This document shows, piece by piece, positions 48,855-57,740 of a stretch of 64,000 nucleotides of DNA; the first letter of the stretch is position 1, and every line of letters begins with the position of its first letter. The stretch is from NCBI RefSeq assembly GCF_009184895.1, contig NZ_WESE01000003.1, positions 1-64,000 of the forward strand. Direction: 5' to 3'. A program made the translations under genes and the position numbers. Source of the DNA: Nostocoides sp. F2B08. GTDB lineage: Bacteria > Actinomycetota > Actinomycetes > Actinomycetales > Dermatophilaceae. The notes beneath the pieces were generated by a model. That model was given only the letters and a program-made list of their open reading frames with translations, was not told the DNA's origin and made no database searches.

Positions 48855-50872
48855 CGGCTGCCTGCTTTCAGAGAATTATTCGAGGACGCCACGGCGTCGC
48901 CCGTGAGGGGTGGGAGGGGGTGGCGCTTCGCTCTGGCGGCGCGGATGCCGTTGCCGATCACGATGACCTCGGCGATCTCGTGGACCAGGACGACCGCGGC
49001 CAGGCCGAGAACCCCGAACAGGGCCAGCGGGAACAGCACCACGATGATCGCCAGAGCCAGGGCGATGTTCCCGGTCATGATCGCCCGGCCCCGCCTCGCG
49101 TGAGCCAGGGCGTCGGGGATCAGCCGCAGGTCGGTGCCGGTGAACGCGACATCGGCGGACTCCACCGCTGCGGCGGAGCCGGTCACGCCCATCGCGATCC
49201 CCACCGTGGCCGAAGCCAGGGCCGGGGCGTCGTTGATGCCATCGCCGATCATCGCCGTCGGCACCCGCTCGGACGAGCGGAGAATGTGCTCGGCCTTGTC
49301 CGCCGGCAACTGCTCGGCGTGGACCTCCTCGATGCCCGCTTGCGCGGCGATCGCCTCGGCGGTGCGGGAGTTGTCGCCGGTGAGCATCACCGTCGACACC
49401 CCCTGCGCATGCAGGGCGGCGATCGCCTCGCTCGCTTCGGGGCGCAGCTCGTCACGGATACCGATCACCCCGACCACCCGGCCATCGGTCTCGACCACGA
49501 TCACGCTCATACCCTCACCTGCCAGCTCGTCGGCTTGCGCGGCGAGAGCTTGCGGGTCGATCCAGCGCGGGCTGCCCACCCGCAACCTGCGCCCCTCGAC
49601 CACGCCGGTGAGCCCGTGGCCTGGATGCTCCTGCACTTCCACCGCCGTTGCCCGGTTCGGGGCGGCAGCGGTGATGGCCTCGGCCAGCGGGTGACTGCTC
49701 GCAGCCTCCAATGCCGCGGCGAGTCCGAGGACTTCCGTCTCAGTCTCTTCTCCGGTGGTATGGGTGGTGACGACTTTGGGCTGGTTGCGGGTGAGGGTAC
49801 CGGTCTTGTCGAACGCGACCCGGCGGATGGTGCCGAGCTGCTCGAACGCGGCACCGGACTTGATGACCACCCCGAACTTCGAGGCCGACCCGATCGCGGA
49901 AATCACCGTGACCGGCACCGCGATCGCCAACGCACACGGCGAGGCCGCCACCAGCACCACCAGGGCGCGTTCGATCCACAGGCCCGGTTCGCCGACGAGG
50001 AACCCGAACACGACGATCAGCGCGGCAGCGATCAGCACCAGCGGCACGAGGGGGCGGGCGATCCGATCGGCGAGGCGGGCGCGTTCGCCCTTGTTCGCAT
50101 GGGCCTGCTCCACCAGATGCACGATCTTGGTCAGCGAGTTGTCCCGCCCATCCGCTGTCGCTTCCAGGCGCAGGGTGCCCGATCCATTGACCGACCCGGC
50201 CAGCACCGCATCACCGGGGCCGACCTCGACGGGGATCGACTCCCCGGTGATCGCGGAGGTATCCACCCATGACCGGCCATCGGTCACGATCCCGTCGGTG
50301 GCGACTCGTTCCCCGGCACCGACGATGAGGATGTCGAGCTCGCGCACGTCGGCGGCCGGGATGACCTGTTCTTCGGTAAGGCGGGAGACGCGGGCGGTCT
50401 CGGGGATCAGGGAGAGCAGGGCACGCAGGCCCTGCTGGGCGCGGTCCATCGCCCGGTCTTCCAGGGTCTCGGCGATCGAGAACAAGAACGCCAGCGCCGC
50501 TGCCTCACCGAGATGCCCCAGCAGCACTGCCCCGATCGCGGCGATCGTCATCAACAGGCCGACCCCGAGCCGCCCCCGGCCCTTGGCGGTGAACAGGCGC
50601 GTGATCGTGCCGGGCACGAACGTCCACGCACCCGCGGCCAGCCCGAGCGCGAACACGACCAAGGCGGGCGCCTCCAGGCCCGTCCACTCCAGGATCAGCC
50701 CGGTCACCCACAACAGACCCGAGGCCACCGGGAGCGCGAGGGCGCGGTCGCGCCACCACGGTGGCACTTCCTCATGCTCCCCGTCATGGTCGGCGGGCTC
50801 GGTCGGGCCGCAGCAGGCATCGACCGGCTCGGGCACCTGTGGTTCTTCGGGGCCGCAGCACTCCCGGCTCAA
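48851..50872 (-). CDS. P1B-type heavy-metal ATPase with Cys-pair N-terminus
   Basis: I place the start at TTG 50872, which overlaps the ArsR stop as TTGA; longer upstream frames are shadows of that gene. The 673-residue pump starts LSRECCGPEEP and has a second Cys pair (DACCGPTE) before the first helix. It carries TGES (AITGESIPVEVG), SPCALAI, DKTGTLT, GDGINDAP and HEIAEVIVIGNG. SPC puts it in the same class as the ATPase at 35604. With a CmtR-like regulator the natural metal may be cadmium, lead or zinc (inference). DsbA and VKOR follow in the same operon. Confidence 0.9.
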   Translation of the reverse strand: MSRECCGPEEPQVPEPVDACCGPTEPADHDGEHEEVPPWWRDRALALPVASGLLWVTGLILEWTGLEAPALVVFALGLAAGAWTFVPGTITRLFTAKGRGRLGVGLLMTIAAIGAVLLGHLGEAAALAFLFSIAETLEDRAMDRAQQGLRALLSLIPETARVSRLTEEQVIPAADVRELDILIVGAGERVATDGIVTDGRSWVDTSAITGESIPVEVGPGDAVLAGSVNGSGTLRLEATADGRDNSLTKIVHLVEQAHANKGERARLADRIARPLVPLVLIAAALIVVFGFLVGEPGLWIERALVVLVAASPCALAIAVPVTVISAIGSASKFGVVIKSGAAFEQLGTIRRVAFDKTGTLTRNQPKVVTTHTTGEETETEVLGLAAALEAASSHPLAEAITAAAPNRATAVEVQEHPGHGLTGVVEGRRLRVGSPRWIDPQALAAQADELAGEGMSVIVVETDGRVVGVIGIRDELRPEASEAIAALHAQGVSTVMLTGDNSRTAEAIAAQAGIEEVHAEQLPADKAEHILRSSERVPTAMIGDGINDAPALASATVGIAMGVTGSAAAVESADVAFTGTDLRLIPDALAHARRGRAIMTGNIALALAIIVVLFPLALFGVLGLAAVVLVHEIAEVIVIGNGIRAARAKRHPLPPLTGDAVASSNNSLKAGSR

Positions 50873-51258
50873 CGCGCCGACTCCGCCTCGGCGTCGGCGG
50901 AGGTCTGCGCTCCGGGGCCGCAGCACATCGGCACATCGCAGTCCGCGTCGACGCAGGGCACGCCGTCGTCGACGGCGAGCACCACATCGACCAGGGCGCC
51001 CAGCGCCCGCGTCAGATGCGGGTCCGCGATCTCGTACCGGGTCCTGCGGCCCTCCGGCACGGCCACGACGATCCCGCAGCCGCGCAGACACGCGAGATGG
51101 TTCGACACGTTCGTCCGCGACAGGTCCAGATCACGCGCGAGCTGCGCCGGATACCCCGGCTCTGCCAACAGCGACAAGAGGATGCGCGAGCGGGTCGCAT
51201 CGGCCATCGCCCGGCCCAGCCGGTTCATGACATCCACCCGAGAAGCTATAGTCAGCAT
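50869..51258 (-). CDS. cmtR: CmtR-like ArsR-family repressor
   Basis: The 129-residue protein starts at ATG 51258 (MLTIASRVDVMNRLGRAMAD). The winged helix reads ATRSRILLSLLAEPGYPAQL and LSRTNVSNHLACLRGCGIVV. The Cys pair in LACLRGCG matches the CmtR alpha4 ligands (Cys57/Cys61), and CVDADCDVPMCCG supplies C-terminal Cys like Cys102. CmtR in Mycobacterium senses cadmium and lead. The start lies six bases after TATGGT, again a leaderless layout, inside a dyad. Confidence 0.9.
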   Translation of the reverse strand: MLTIASRVDVMNRLGRAMADATRSRILLSLLAEPGYPAQLARDLDLSRTNVSNHLACLRGCGIVVAVPEGRRTRYEIADPHLTRALGALVDVVLAVDDGVPCVDADCDVPMCCGPGAQTSADAEAESAR

Positions 51259-51264
51259 GTAATG

Positions 51265-51281
51265 ACCATACACTAGATGGT
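51265..51281. promoter_or_regulatory. Operator/promoter of the CmtR-like operon
   Basis: Dyad ACCAT (51265-51269) N7 ATGGT (51277-51281). On the minus strand TATGGT (51270-51265) is the probable -10, six bases before ATG 51258. TGGTCA also repeats directly. No good -35 is seen. Confidence 0.55.
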
Positions 51282-51339
51282 GACCAATCCGTGAGTGGTC
51301 GCACCGCGGTTCCGCAGAACTCAGGTGAAAGGAGGCCTG

Positions 51340-51957
51340 GTGAGCCCCGCCGTTGCTGCCCTCTTCCTCTATCTGGCCTATCTCCTAGTCGCTTTCGGGC
51401 TGCGGGCGTGGATCATGCGCCGACGGACTGGCTCGACCGGGTACCGCGGACTATCCGGCACGGTGGGGTCGGCGCGCTGGTGGGGCGGCATCCTGTTCGC
51501 CGCAGCGCTCATCGCAGGGCTCGCAGCCCCCGCACTCCAACTCACCGGCCTCGCTTCCGCGATCACACTGCTCAACACCGCGACCCTGCACGTTGGCGGT
51601 GTCGTACTCGTGCTCCTCGGCACCGTCGCGACCCTCGCAGCCCAGCATGCGATGGGCGTCACCTGGCGGGTCGGCGTCGATGCTGGCGAGCGCACTGAGT
51701 TGGTGCGAATCGGCCTGTTCGCGCTCGTGCGCAACCCGTTCTTCACCGCCCTCCTCACCACTGCGACCGGATTGTGCATGCTCACACCGAACCCGGTCGC
51801 GCTGGCCGCTCTCGCCACACTCTTCGTGGCCGTCCAGCTCCAAGTCCGCGCCGTCGAAGAGCCCTACCTGCTCGCGACACACGGCGATGCCTACCGCCGC
51901 TACACCAGCACCGTCGGACGATTCATCCCCGGCATCGGCACCCGCGACACACGCTGA
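51340..51957 (+). CDS. Isoprenylcysteine methyltransferase-like membrane protein
   Basis: Start is GTG 51340 with AAAGGAGG upstream; 205 residues. Five hydrophobic helices (LFLYLAYLLVAFGLRAW at the start) precede the conserved ICMT/PEMT-type end: LVRIGLFALVRNPFFTALLT (the RNP motif) and AVEEPYLLATHGDAYRRYTS (E and Y-x-x-Y). Bacterial members methylate unknown substrates or act in metal and quinone related processes. It is divergent from the CmtR operon and is the last gene of the inserted block. Confidence 0.8.
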   Translation: MSPAVAALFLYLAYLLVAFGLRAWIMRRRTGSTGYRGLSGTVGSARWWGGILFAAALIAGLAAPALQLTGLASAITLLNTATLHVGGVVLVLLGTVATLAAQHAMGVTWRVGVDAGERTELVRIGLFALVRNPFFTALLTTATGLCMLTPNPVALAALATLFVAVQLQVRAVEEPYLLATHGDAYRRYTSTVGRFIPGIGTRDTR

Positions 51958-52005
51958 GTCACCACGAGCTGCTGGACGCAGGGGTAGCCGACGCACCTGC
52001 ATCCC

Positions 52006-52035
52006 ATGAAGCTCACATCACTCATCAGGCTTCAT
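52006..52035 (+). terminator. Hairpin near the right end of the inserted block
   Basis: Arms ATGAAGC (52006-52012) and GCTTCAT (52029-52035), about 50 bases after the methyltransferase-like gene. It may be a terminator or part of the recombination end. Confidence 0.4.
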
Positions 52036-52097
52036 CGAAGCCCGGAACCCCGGCTATTCCGACACTTCGATCATCCGACCCTGCCGGTGACGCTGTG

Positions 52098-52436
52098 ATG
52101 GTCCACGTGCGTTGGGTGTCGGCGGCCGCCAGCACACACCTGCCGAGCGTGACCACTGCTTATCATCTTCCGATCGTCGGCCCTGACTTCGGCGCGGTCG
52201 ATGCGGCCAGCGACCTCGGGGCGATCGTTGGTGCGCTGCTGACCTACGGGCTGATCATCGCCGTTCTGATGGTGGTGGTCTGTGCCGTGACCTGGGGTGT
52301 CGGTTCGGCACACGGGAGCTGGCACGTCTGCAGCAAAGCCAAGAGCGGACTCCTCGTGGCACTTGGCGGAGCCGGGCTCACCGGAGGAGCACTCGCCTGG
52401 GGGAACTGGCTGCTCGACCTCGGTGCGACGTTGTGA
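52098..52436 (+). CDS. DUF6112-type transfer membrane protein
   Basis: ATG 52098 gives 112 residues with two helices: AIVGALLTYGLIIAVLMVVV and the C-terminal GLLVALGGAGLTGGALAWGN. The layout (short outer start, helix, Ser/Lys loop SKAKSGL, helix) is that of DUF6112 proteins, always found just before TrbL-like genes in actinobacterial conjugative elements; they may be VirB2/VirB3-like. The N-terminus may have been altered by the insertion upstream, since the natural operon promoter is now far away. Confidence 0.75.
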   Translation: MVHVRWVSAAASTHLPSVTTAYHLPIVGPDFGAVDAASDLGAIVGALLTYGLIIAVLMVVVCAVTWGVGSAHGSWHVCSKAKSGLLVALGGAGLTGGALAWGNWLLDLGATL

Positions 52437-52558
52437 AGGAGGAGCAGTTCGCCCTCGACATCGCGAACGTCTCCCACCAAGCCGCCCTCACGAGCCTCTC
52501 CGGAGCGGCGCCGAGCGGACACCTGAGCCATGAACCACAAACTCATCCAGGAGGAACC

Positions 52559-52873
52559 GTGATCAGCCTCTCTCCCCTTCCGACGGTCTTGCCACTGCCG
52601 CGGGACATCAACATCGGCCCGAACTCCGACGGCCTGCCCGGCATCACCCAGCTCCAGTCGATGGTCGGCGCGACCATGACCATCGGACTCATCCTGGCCG
52701 TGCTCGCGCTGATCATCTCGGCGATCGTATGGGCGCTCGGGGCGAACTCCTCGAACCCGCACCTGGCCGGACGCGGGAAGCTCGGTGTGCTCGTCGGTCT
52801 CGGTGCCGCGATCATCACCGGCGCCTCGGTCACCCTGGTCGAGTTCTTCTGGAACGTCGGCCAGTCGGTCTGA
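52559..52873 (+). CDS. DUF6112-type transfer membrane protein
   Basis: GTG 52559 is preceded by AGGAGGAACC, the best ribosome site here; a longer frame from GTG 52433 overlaps the previous gene. The 104-residue product has two helices (GATMTIGLILAVLALIISAI, LGVLVGLGAAIITGASVTLV) and a loop of NSSNPHLAGRGK. It is a paralogue of the preceding protein, and such tandem pairs are usual before TrbL-like genes. Probably a structural subunit of the transfer channel. Confidence 0.8.
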   Translation: MISLSPLPTVLPLPRDINIGPNSDGLPGITQLQSMVGATMTIGLILAVLALIISAIVWALGANSSNPHLAGRGKLGVLVGLGAAIITGASVTLVEFFWNVGQSV

Positions 52874-52903
52874 GTCCGGCCGAGCACGAGAGTGAGGACG
52901 ACG

Positions 52904-54208
52904 ATGCTCGACGTCTGCGATGTGCCCGCAATCTCGGCCGTCTGCGCCGCCGCAGGTGACGCGGCCGGCACCCTCGTCGCCGCGCCCTTCGACTGGCTCG
53001 CCCAGGGCATGGGGCATACCGCGGCCTGGATGTTCGAGGCCGTCTGGACGGTGTTCGACTCCACGACGAGGGTCGACGTCACCAGCAGCCACTACACCGA
53101 CGTCTACAACATCCTCTTCGGCGTGGCCGTCTTCGTCATGCTCGGCTTCTTCCTGCTCCAAGTCATCGGCGGCATGATCCGCCGCGAACCGGCCGCCCTG
53201 TCACGCGCGGCGCTGGGGCTGGCCAAGTCGATCCTTGGCTCCTTCATCGCCCTGACCCTGCTGGCCACCGCGCTGGAAATCACCGACCAGATCTGCATCG
53301 GCATCGTCACAGCCGCCGGCACCAGCATGGCGCAGATGGGCCAGCGCATGGCCCAGCTGGGCGCCGGCCTCGTCGGTATCCACATCGCCGCACCAGGCGC
53401 GGGGGCGATCCTGACCATCTTCATCTCAGGCCTGGCCATCGGCGCAGCGGCGATCGTGTGGATCAGCCTCCTGGTCCGCAAGGCACTGCTGCTCGTGGCG
53501 ATCGTGTTCGCCCCGATCGCGCTGGCCGGCGCCAGCTGGGACCACACTCGCGGCTGGGTCGCCAAGTGGGCCTCATTCGTGATCGCGCTGATCCTCTCCA
53601 AGGTGGTCCTCGTGGTGATCTTCCTGCTGGCAACCGCCCAGGTCTCAGCACCGATCGACGCCGACCTGCAGTCCGTGAGCGAGCCCATCGCCGGAGTGGT
53701 GCTGATGCTGATGGCCGGGTTCGCGCCGTACATGACCTACAAGGCCATCAGCTTCATGGGCTTCGACATGTACCACGCGATGTCCGCCGAACAGGAAGCC
53801 AAGTCCGCCCTCAACCGGCCCATCCCGATCCCGACCAACCGGGCACCCAGCTCTCAACCGAGCAAGATCCTCGGCGGCGGACCTGTGGGAAGCCCACCAG
53901 GAGGACCTGGAGCGGCGGTACCGGCTGGCGGTTCAGGTCCCTCAAGCGGGACGGCGGCAGGGGCGTCCTCGGCAGGTGGCGCTGGCGGTGCAGCTGCCGG
54001 TGGAGCCGCCGCCGGCGTCGTGGCGGTCAAGGAGACGGCTGCCGCTGGAGCGAGAACAGGAACGGCTCTCGCTGGCGCCGTCTCCGGGCAGGCCGACTCT
54101 GCCAGCCAAGGCCCGACAGGACCGCCCGTGGCGCCCGCGCCAGCGCCCGCTCACGGCCCCGACCCCATCCCCGCCCAAGCTCTTAATGGCTCGGGAGGTG
54201 AGCGGTGA
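52904..54208 (+). CDS. TrbL/VirB6-like conjugal transfer membrane protein
   Basis: ATG 52904 (GAGTGAGGAC upstream) gives 434 residues. Six or seven helices span residues about 65-290 (ILFGVAVFVMLGFFLLQVIG, LLVRKALLLVAIVFAPIALA). GASWDHTRGWVAKWASFVIA and the following segment match the TrbL-like core. A long Gly/Ala/Pro-rich tail (residues about 310-434) is disordered. It is the polytopic inner-membrane part of the type IV secretion channel. The stop overlaps the SCO6880 gene start. Confidence 0.85.
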   Translation: MLDVCDVPAISAVCAAAGDAAGTLVAAPFDWLAQGMGHTAAWMFEAVWTVFDSTTRVDVTSSHYTDVYNILFGVAVFVMLGFFLLQVIGGMIRREPAALSRAALGLAKSILGSFIALTLLATALEITDQICIGIVTAAGTSMAQMGQRMAQLGAGLVGIHIAAPGAGAILTIFISGLAIGAAAIVWISLLVRKALLLVAIVFAPIALAGASWDHTRGWVAKWASFVIALILSKVVLVVIFLLATAQVSAPIDADLQSVSEPIAGVVLMLMAGFAPYMTYKAISFMGFDMYHAMSAEQEAKSALNRPIPIPTNRAPSSQPSKILGGGPVGSPPGGPGAAVPAGGSGPSSGTAAGASSAGGAGGAAAGGAAAGVVAVKETAAAGARTGTALAGAVSGQADSASQGPTGPPVAPAPAPAHGPDPIPAQALNGSGGER

Positions 54209-55668
54209 CCACCCAGGCTCCTGCCCACGATCACGACCTGGCGCCGGTGAAGTTCTCTCGCCTCACCCGACGCGGCGTGCTGCTCGGCCTGTCCGCATCG
54301 CAGCTCGCCGTGACCGGTATCGCAGCGGTCATTCTCGTCATCACCCTGTTCGCCGGCGGAGGCGGCTCACTGATCTATGTGGCCCCGATCCTGCTCGCCT
54401 GCGCCGCACTCGCCTTCGTCAGCGTCGGTGGCCGCAAAGCCATCCAGTGGCTGCCGGTGGCCACCTCGTGGACGTGGCGTTCGAGCGGCGGACAGCTCGT
54501 CTTTCGTCGCCGGATCGTCAAGCCCCGCCCGGCCGGCACCCTCGCGCTACCCGGCGACGCAGCCAGGCTGCGGCAGTGGGTCGATCCCGAGTCCGGCGCC
54601 GTGATGGTCCACGACCCGCACGCCGCCACCCTGACCGCGGTCACCGGCGTCACCCATCCAGCGTTCATCCTGCTCGACCCGATCGAGCAGCAACGCCGGG
54701 TCACCAGCTGGGGGCGGGTGCTGGCCACGACGTGCCGCTCCGGGCGCATCGCCAGCGTGCAGGTCATGGAACGGACCCTGCCGGACTCCGGCAAAGGCTT
54801 GGCCCAGTGGTGGTCGCGGCACGGCACCCGGAACGACTCATGGACCTCGAGGACCTACGGCGAACTCATCACCCGCGCCGGCCCCGCCGGAGAACGGCAC
54901 GCCAGCACCATCTCCATCTCCCTGGACATGAAGGCCGCCGCCCGCGCGATCCGCGCCGCCGGAGGCGGCAACGCAGGCGCCGCCGCCATCCTCCGTCACG
55001 AGATGTCGACCCTGACGGCCGCGCTGCGAGCAGCCGACCTCACCCCGTCGGGGTGGCTCGAACCGGGCGACCTGGCACTCATCCTGCGCTGCGCATACGA
55101 CCCGATCGTGGCAGGTGCGCTGGAACGGCACGGCGACCTGGGACGAGACCTGGCCACCGCCGGACCAGTTGCGGTCTTCGAGAGCTGGTCGAGCCTGCGG
55201 TCAGACTCCGCCCACCACTGCGTGCTGTGGATCAGCGAGTGGCCTCGCTCCTTGGTCTATCCAGGATTCCTCGCCCCGCTGCTCCTCTCCTCAGGCGTGC
55301 GACGAACCTTCACCCTGCTGTACACCCCGATGCGAAGCGACCAGGCCGCCCGCAACATCCGCAAGAAGAAGACCGAGTACATCTCCGACGCCACCCAACG
55401 CCAACGCATCGGACAGATCGAAGACGCCCAACAATCGGCCGAGTACGCAGACGTGCTCCAACAGGAAGCCGACCTCACCGCCGGCCACGGCCTGCTGCGC
55501 GCCACCGGCTTGATCGCCGTCAGCGCGCCGACCCCCGAGGAGCTCGAACGGGCAGTCGCCGACATCGAGCAGTCCGCGATCCAAGCCTCCTGCGAAACCC
55601 GCCGGCTCTGGGGACAACAGGCCCAGGCGTTCGCCGCTGCGGCACTCCCCCTATGCCGGAGCCTCTAG
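54205..55668 (+). CDS. SCO6880-family transfer protein
   Basis: The 487-residue protein starts at GTG 54205 (GTGA overlap). Two N-terminal helices (GVLLGLSASQLAVTGIAAVI and a second near residues 52-72) anchor it. The large cytoplasmic part (GVTHPAFILLDPIEQQRRVT, ILRHEMSTLTAALRAADLTP) is the family signature and resembles the N-terminal half of VirB4-type ATPases. It has no Walker motifs. It is always paired with the separate VirB4-like ATPase found here two genes on, so the two probably correspond to one split VirB3/VirB4 unit. Confidence 0.85.
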   Translation: MTTQAPAHDHDLAPVKFSRLTRRGVLLGLSASQLAVTGIAAVILVITLFAGGGGSLIYVAPILLACAALAFVSVGGRKAIQWLPVATSWTWRSSGGQLVFRRRIVKPRPAGTLALPGDAARLRQWVDPESGAVMVHDPHAATLTAVTGVTHPAFILLDPIEQQRRVTSWGRVLATTCRSGRIASVQVMERTLPDSGKGLAQWWSRHGTRNDSWTSRTYGELITRAGPAGERHASTISISLDMKAAARAIRAAGGGNAGAAAILRHEMSTLTAALRAADLTPSGWLEPGDLALILRCAYDPIVAGALERHGDLGRDLATAGPVAVFESWSSLRSDSAHHCVLWISEWPRSLVYPGFLAPLLLSSGVRRTFTLLYTPMRSDQAARNIRKKKTEYISDATQRQRIGQIEDAQQSAEYADVLQQEADLTAGHGLLRATGLIAVSAPTPEELERAVADIEQSAIQASCETRRLWGQQAQAFAAAALPLCRSL

Positions 55669-55806
55669 GGCGCACCAGCTCGTCCCCGACACAACGTACG
55701 CCCTCCGCGCCGATGCCCCGCCCGCGGCAATCCAAGAGCCTCCGCGCCGCTCCAGCGGGACCGTCAAGACACCTACTCCGTGACCCACCACCGCGAGGAG
55801 GCCTTC

Positions 55807-56214
55807 GTGCCCACATCGGAAAGCCCGGCCAGTGTCGCCGGCGAAGCACACACAGCGTTGCGCGCCCTCGCGCACGCGACTCGCTTCCTTGACGACCCGC
55901 GTGAGCTCTACTCGGTGCTCGGCTCGCTGAGCCCGGCTGTAGCGGCGTTGAGCCAGTCGTTGCATCAGCTCGCGGCATTCCACGACGCGCCGGCGAAGGA
56001 GGCGGCATGGGTCGCGGGCGACACCAACGCCAGTCGTGCCGCGAGGTATGCGGTGTCCTGGGATCTGCACCGAGCGGCCGAGATCCTGCGTCATGTTGGC
56101 GAATCCATCGACCATGCCCACAGCGCGGAGTCGGGTGTCACCTACGTCCACCGCGACTTCCCGGCCTTTGCTGACTCCCCTACCCGTTCGGCCGGACAGG
56201 GGTTGTCGCTGTGA
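55807..56214 (+). CDS. Hypothetical transfer-operon protein
   Basis: GTG 55807 has GAGGAGG (55795-55801) upstream, giving 135 residues. The protein is helical with AHATRFLDDPRELYSVLGSL and SQSLHQLAAFHDAPAKEAAW. Small helical proteins like this regularly lie between SCO6880 and the VirB4-like ATPase in such elements. No enzymatic motif. Its stop overlaps the ATPase start by four bases. Confidence 0.75.
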   Translation: MPTSESPASVAGEAHTALRALAHATRFLDDPRELYSVLGSLSPAVAALSQSLHQLAAFHDAPAKEAAWVAGDTNASRAARYAVSWDLHRAAEILRHVGESIDHAHSAESGVTYVHRDFPAFADSPTRSAGQGLSL

Positions 56215-57740
56215 CCGGCCAGGATCAGGAGCGTCTGCACAGCGCGGTCCTGCTCTCCCCTGGCCGGGAGCGGCGCCAGGACCGGCGGGCGCGCAAGGCC
56301 GCCGCGAGGTCACTGCTCGCCCAGGACCGCCACACCCGTCGGGCGGCAGCGAAGACGAAGTCGGAGGGGCTGGCGGCCGAGCGGCGCGCGACGGTTGTCC
56401 TGCCGAAGGCCGGAGAGGCTGGGCCTGCCGCGTTGCGCACGCCGGGACGGCTTCGGCTGCCGCGTCACCAGGACACCTCCGCGACCTTGGCCGGGGCGTA
56501 CCCGTTCCTTGCCGAGGGCGGCCTGGGCAGCGATGGAGTGTTCGTCGGCCAGGACCTGTACTCCGGTTCCTCGTTCGTCTACGACCCGTGGGTGCTCTAC
56601 ACGCGCGGACTGATCACCGCTCCCAACCTCGTCCTGGCCGGGATCGTCGGATCGGGCAAGTCGGCACTGGCCAAGAGCCTCTACACGCGCTCGATCCCGT
56701 TCGGTCGCCGCGTGTACGTTCCTGGGGATCCCAAGGGTGAGCACACCGCCGTCGCGGAGGCTGTCGGCGGGAAGGCCATCGCCCTCGGCCCTGGGATGGC
56801 CAACCGGCTCAACCCGCTCGACGAGGGTCAGCGCCCACGCGACATCGATGACTCCGGATGGGCCGCACAGGTCGCGACCCGGCGGCGCGACCTGCTCGGT
56901 GCCCTCGCCGAGACAGTCCTGGACCGATCGCTCACACCGCTGGAGCACACCGCCATCGACGTCGCCTTGAGCGATGCCGTGCGCTCCTGCAAGGTGCCGG
57001 TGCTGCCGCTGGTGGTCGAGCGGCTGCTCACCCCCGACCCGGGCAGCGACCTCGACGCCCGGCTGGCTGAGGACGGCCGGCTGGTCGGGCACGCCCTGCG
57101 GCGGCTCGTCGCGGGCGACCTGGCCGGGCTGTTCGATGGTCCATCCACGGTGCGGTTCGACCCGGCTCTGCCGATGCTCTCCCTCGACCTGTCCCGGGTG
57201 AGCCAGAACGCCACCCTGGTCTCGGTGTTGATGACGTGCGCTTCGGCGTGGATGGAGTCCGCTCTGCTCGACCCGAGCGGTGGCCAACGATGGGTCGTCT
57301 ACGACGAGGCGTGGCGGCTGATGTCGCACCCGGCGCTGCTGCGACGCATGGACGCCCATTGGCGCCTGGCCCGGCACTACGGGATCGCGAACATGCTGAT
57401 CTTCCACAAGCTCTCCGACCTGGACAACGTCGGCGACTCCGGCTCGGCCATGCGGGCCCTGGCCTCCTCGCTGCTCGCCAACGCCGAAACCCGAGTGGTC
57501 TACCGGCAGGAGTCCGACCAGCTCGGCTCGACCGCAACCGCGCTCGGGCTCACCGGCACCGAGCAGGCGCTGCTACCGACGCTCGGCACCGGGCAGGGGC
57601 TCTGGCGGATCAAACACCGCTCGTTCGTTGTCCAGCATCAGCTACACCCCGCCGAGCTCGACCTCTTCGACACCACCGCCCGGATGAGCACAGCACCGGC
57701 GAAGCACCTGTCCACCACACAGACAGGAGAGCCCCGATGA
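56211..57740 (+). CDS. VirB4-like conjugation ATPase
   Basis: The 509-residue protein starts at GTG 56211 (GTGA overlap). An Arg/Ala-rich start precedes the ATPase core: Walker A NLVLAGIVGSGKSALAKSLY near residues 143-152, VYVPGDPKGEHTAVAEAVGG, Walker B RWVVYDEAWRLMS near residue 362 and the C-terminal motif HKLSDLDNVGDSGSAMRALA. It powers pilus or channel assembly in the type IV secretion system. It is shorter than standard VirB4 because the N-terminal half is supplied by the SCO6880 protein. Confidence 0.9.
   Translation: MTGQDQERLHSAVLLSPGRERRQDRRARKAAARSLLAQDRHTRRAAAKTKSEGLAAERRATVVLPKAGEAGPAALRTPGRLRLPRHQDTSATLAGAYPFLAEGGLGSDGVFVGQDLYSGSSFVYDPWVLYTRGLITAPNLVLAGIVGSGKSALAKSLYTRSIPFGRRVYVPGDPKGEHTAVAEAVGGKAIALGPGMANRLNPLDEGQRPRDIDDSGWAAQVATRRRDLLGALAETVLDRSLTPLEHTAIDVALSDAVRSCKVPVLPLVVERLLTPDPGSDLDARLAEDGRLVGHALRRLVAGDLAGLFDGPSTVRFDPALPMLSLDLSRVSQNATLVSVLMTCASAWMESALLDPSGGQRWVVYDEAWRLMSHPALLRRMDAHWRLARHYGIANMLIFHKLSDLDNVGDSGSAMRALASSLLANAETRVVYRQESDQLGSTATALGLTGTEQALLPTLGTGQGLWRIKHRSFVVQHQLHPAELDLFDTTARMSTAPAKHLSTTQTGEPR

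Noticed and set aside
44299-52062. Exact inverted repeats or target duplication bounding the recombinase block
   Set aside because: Only a loose CGGAAT..TTCCG similarity was found between the two sides; not strong enough to define ends.
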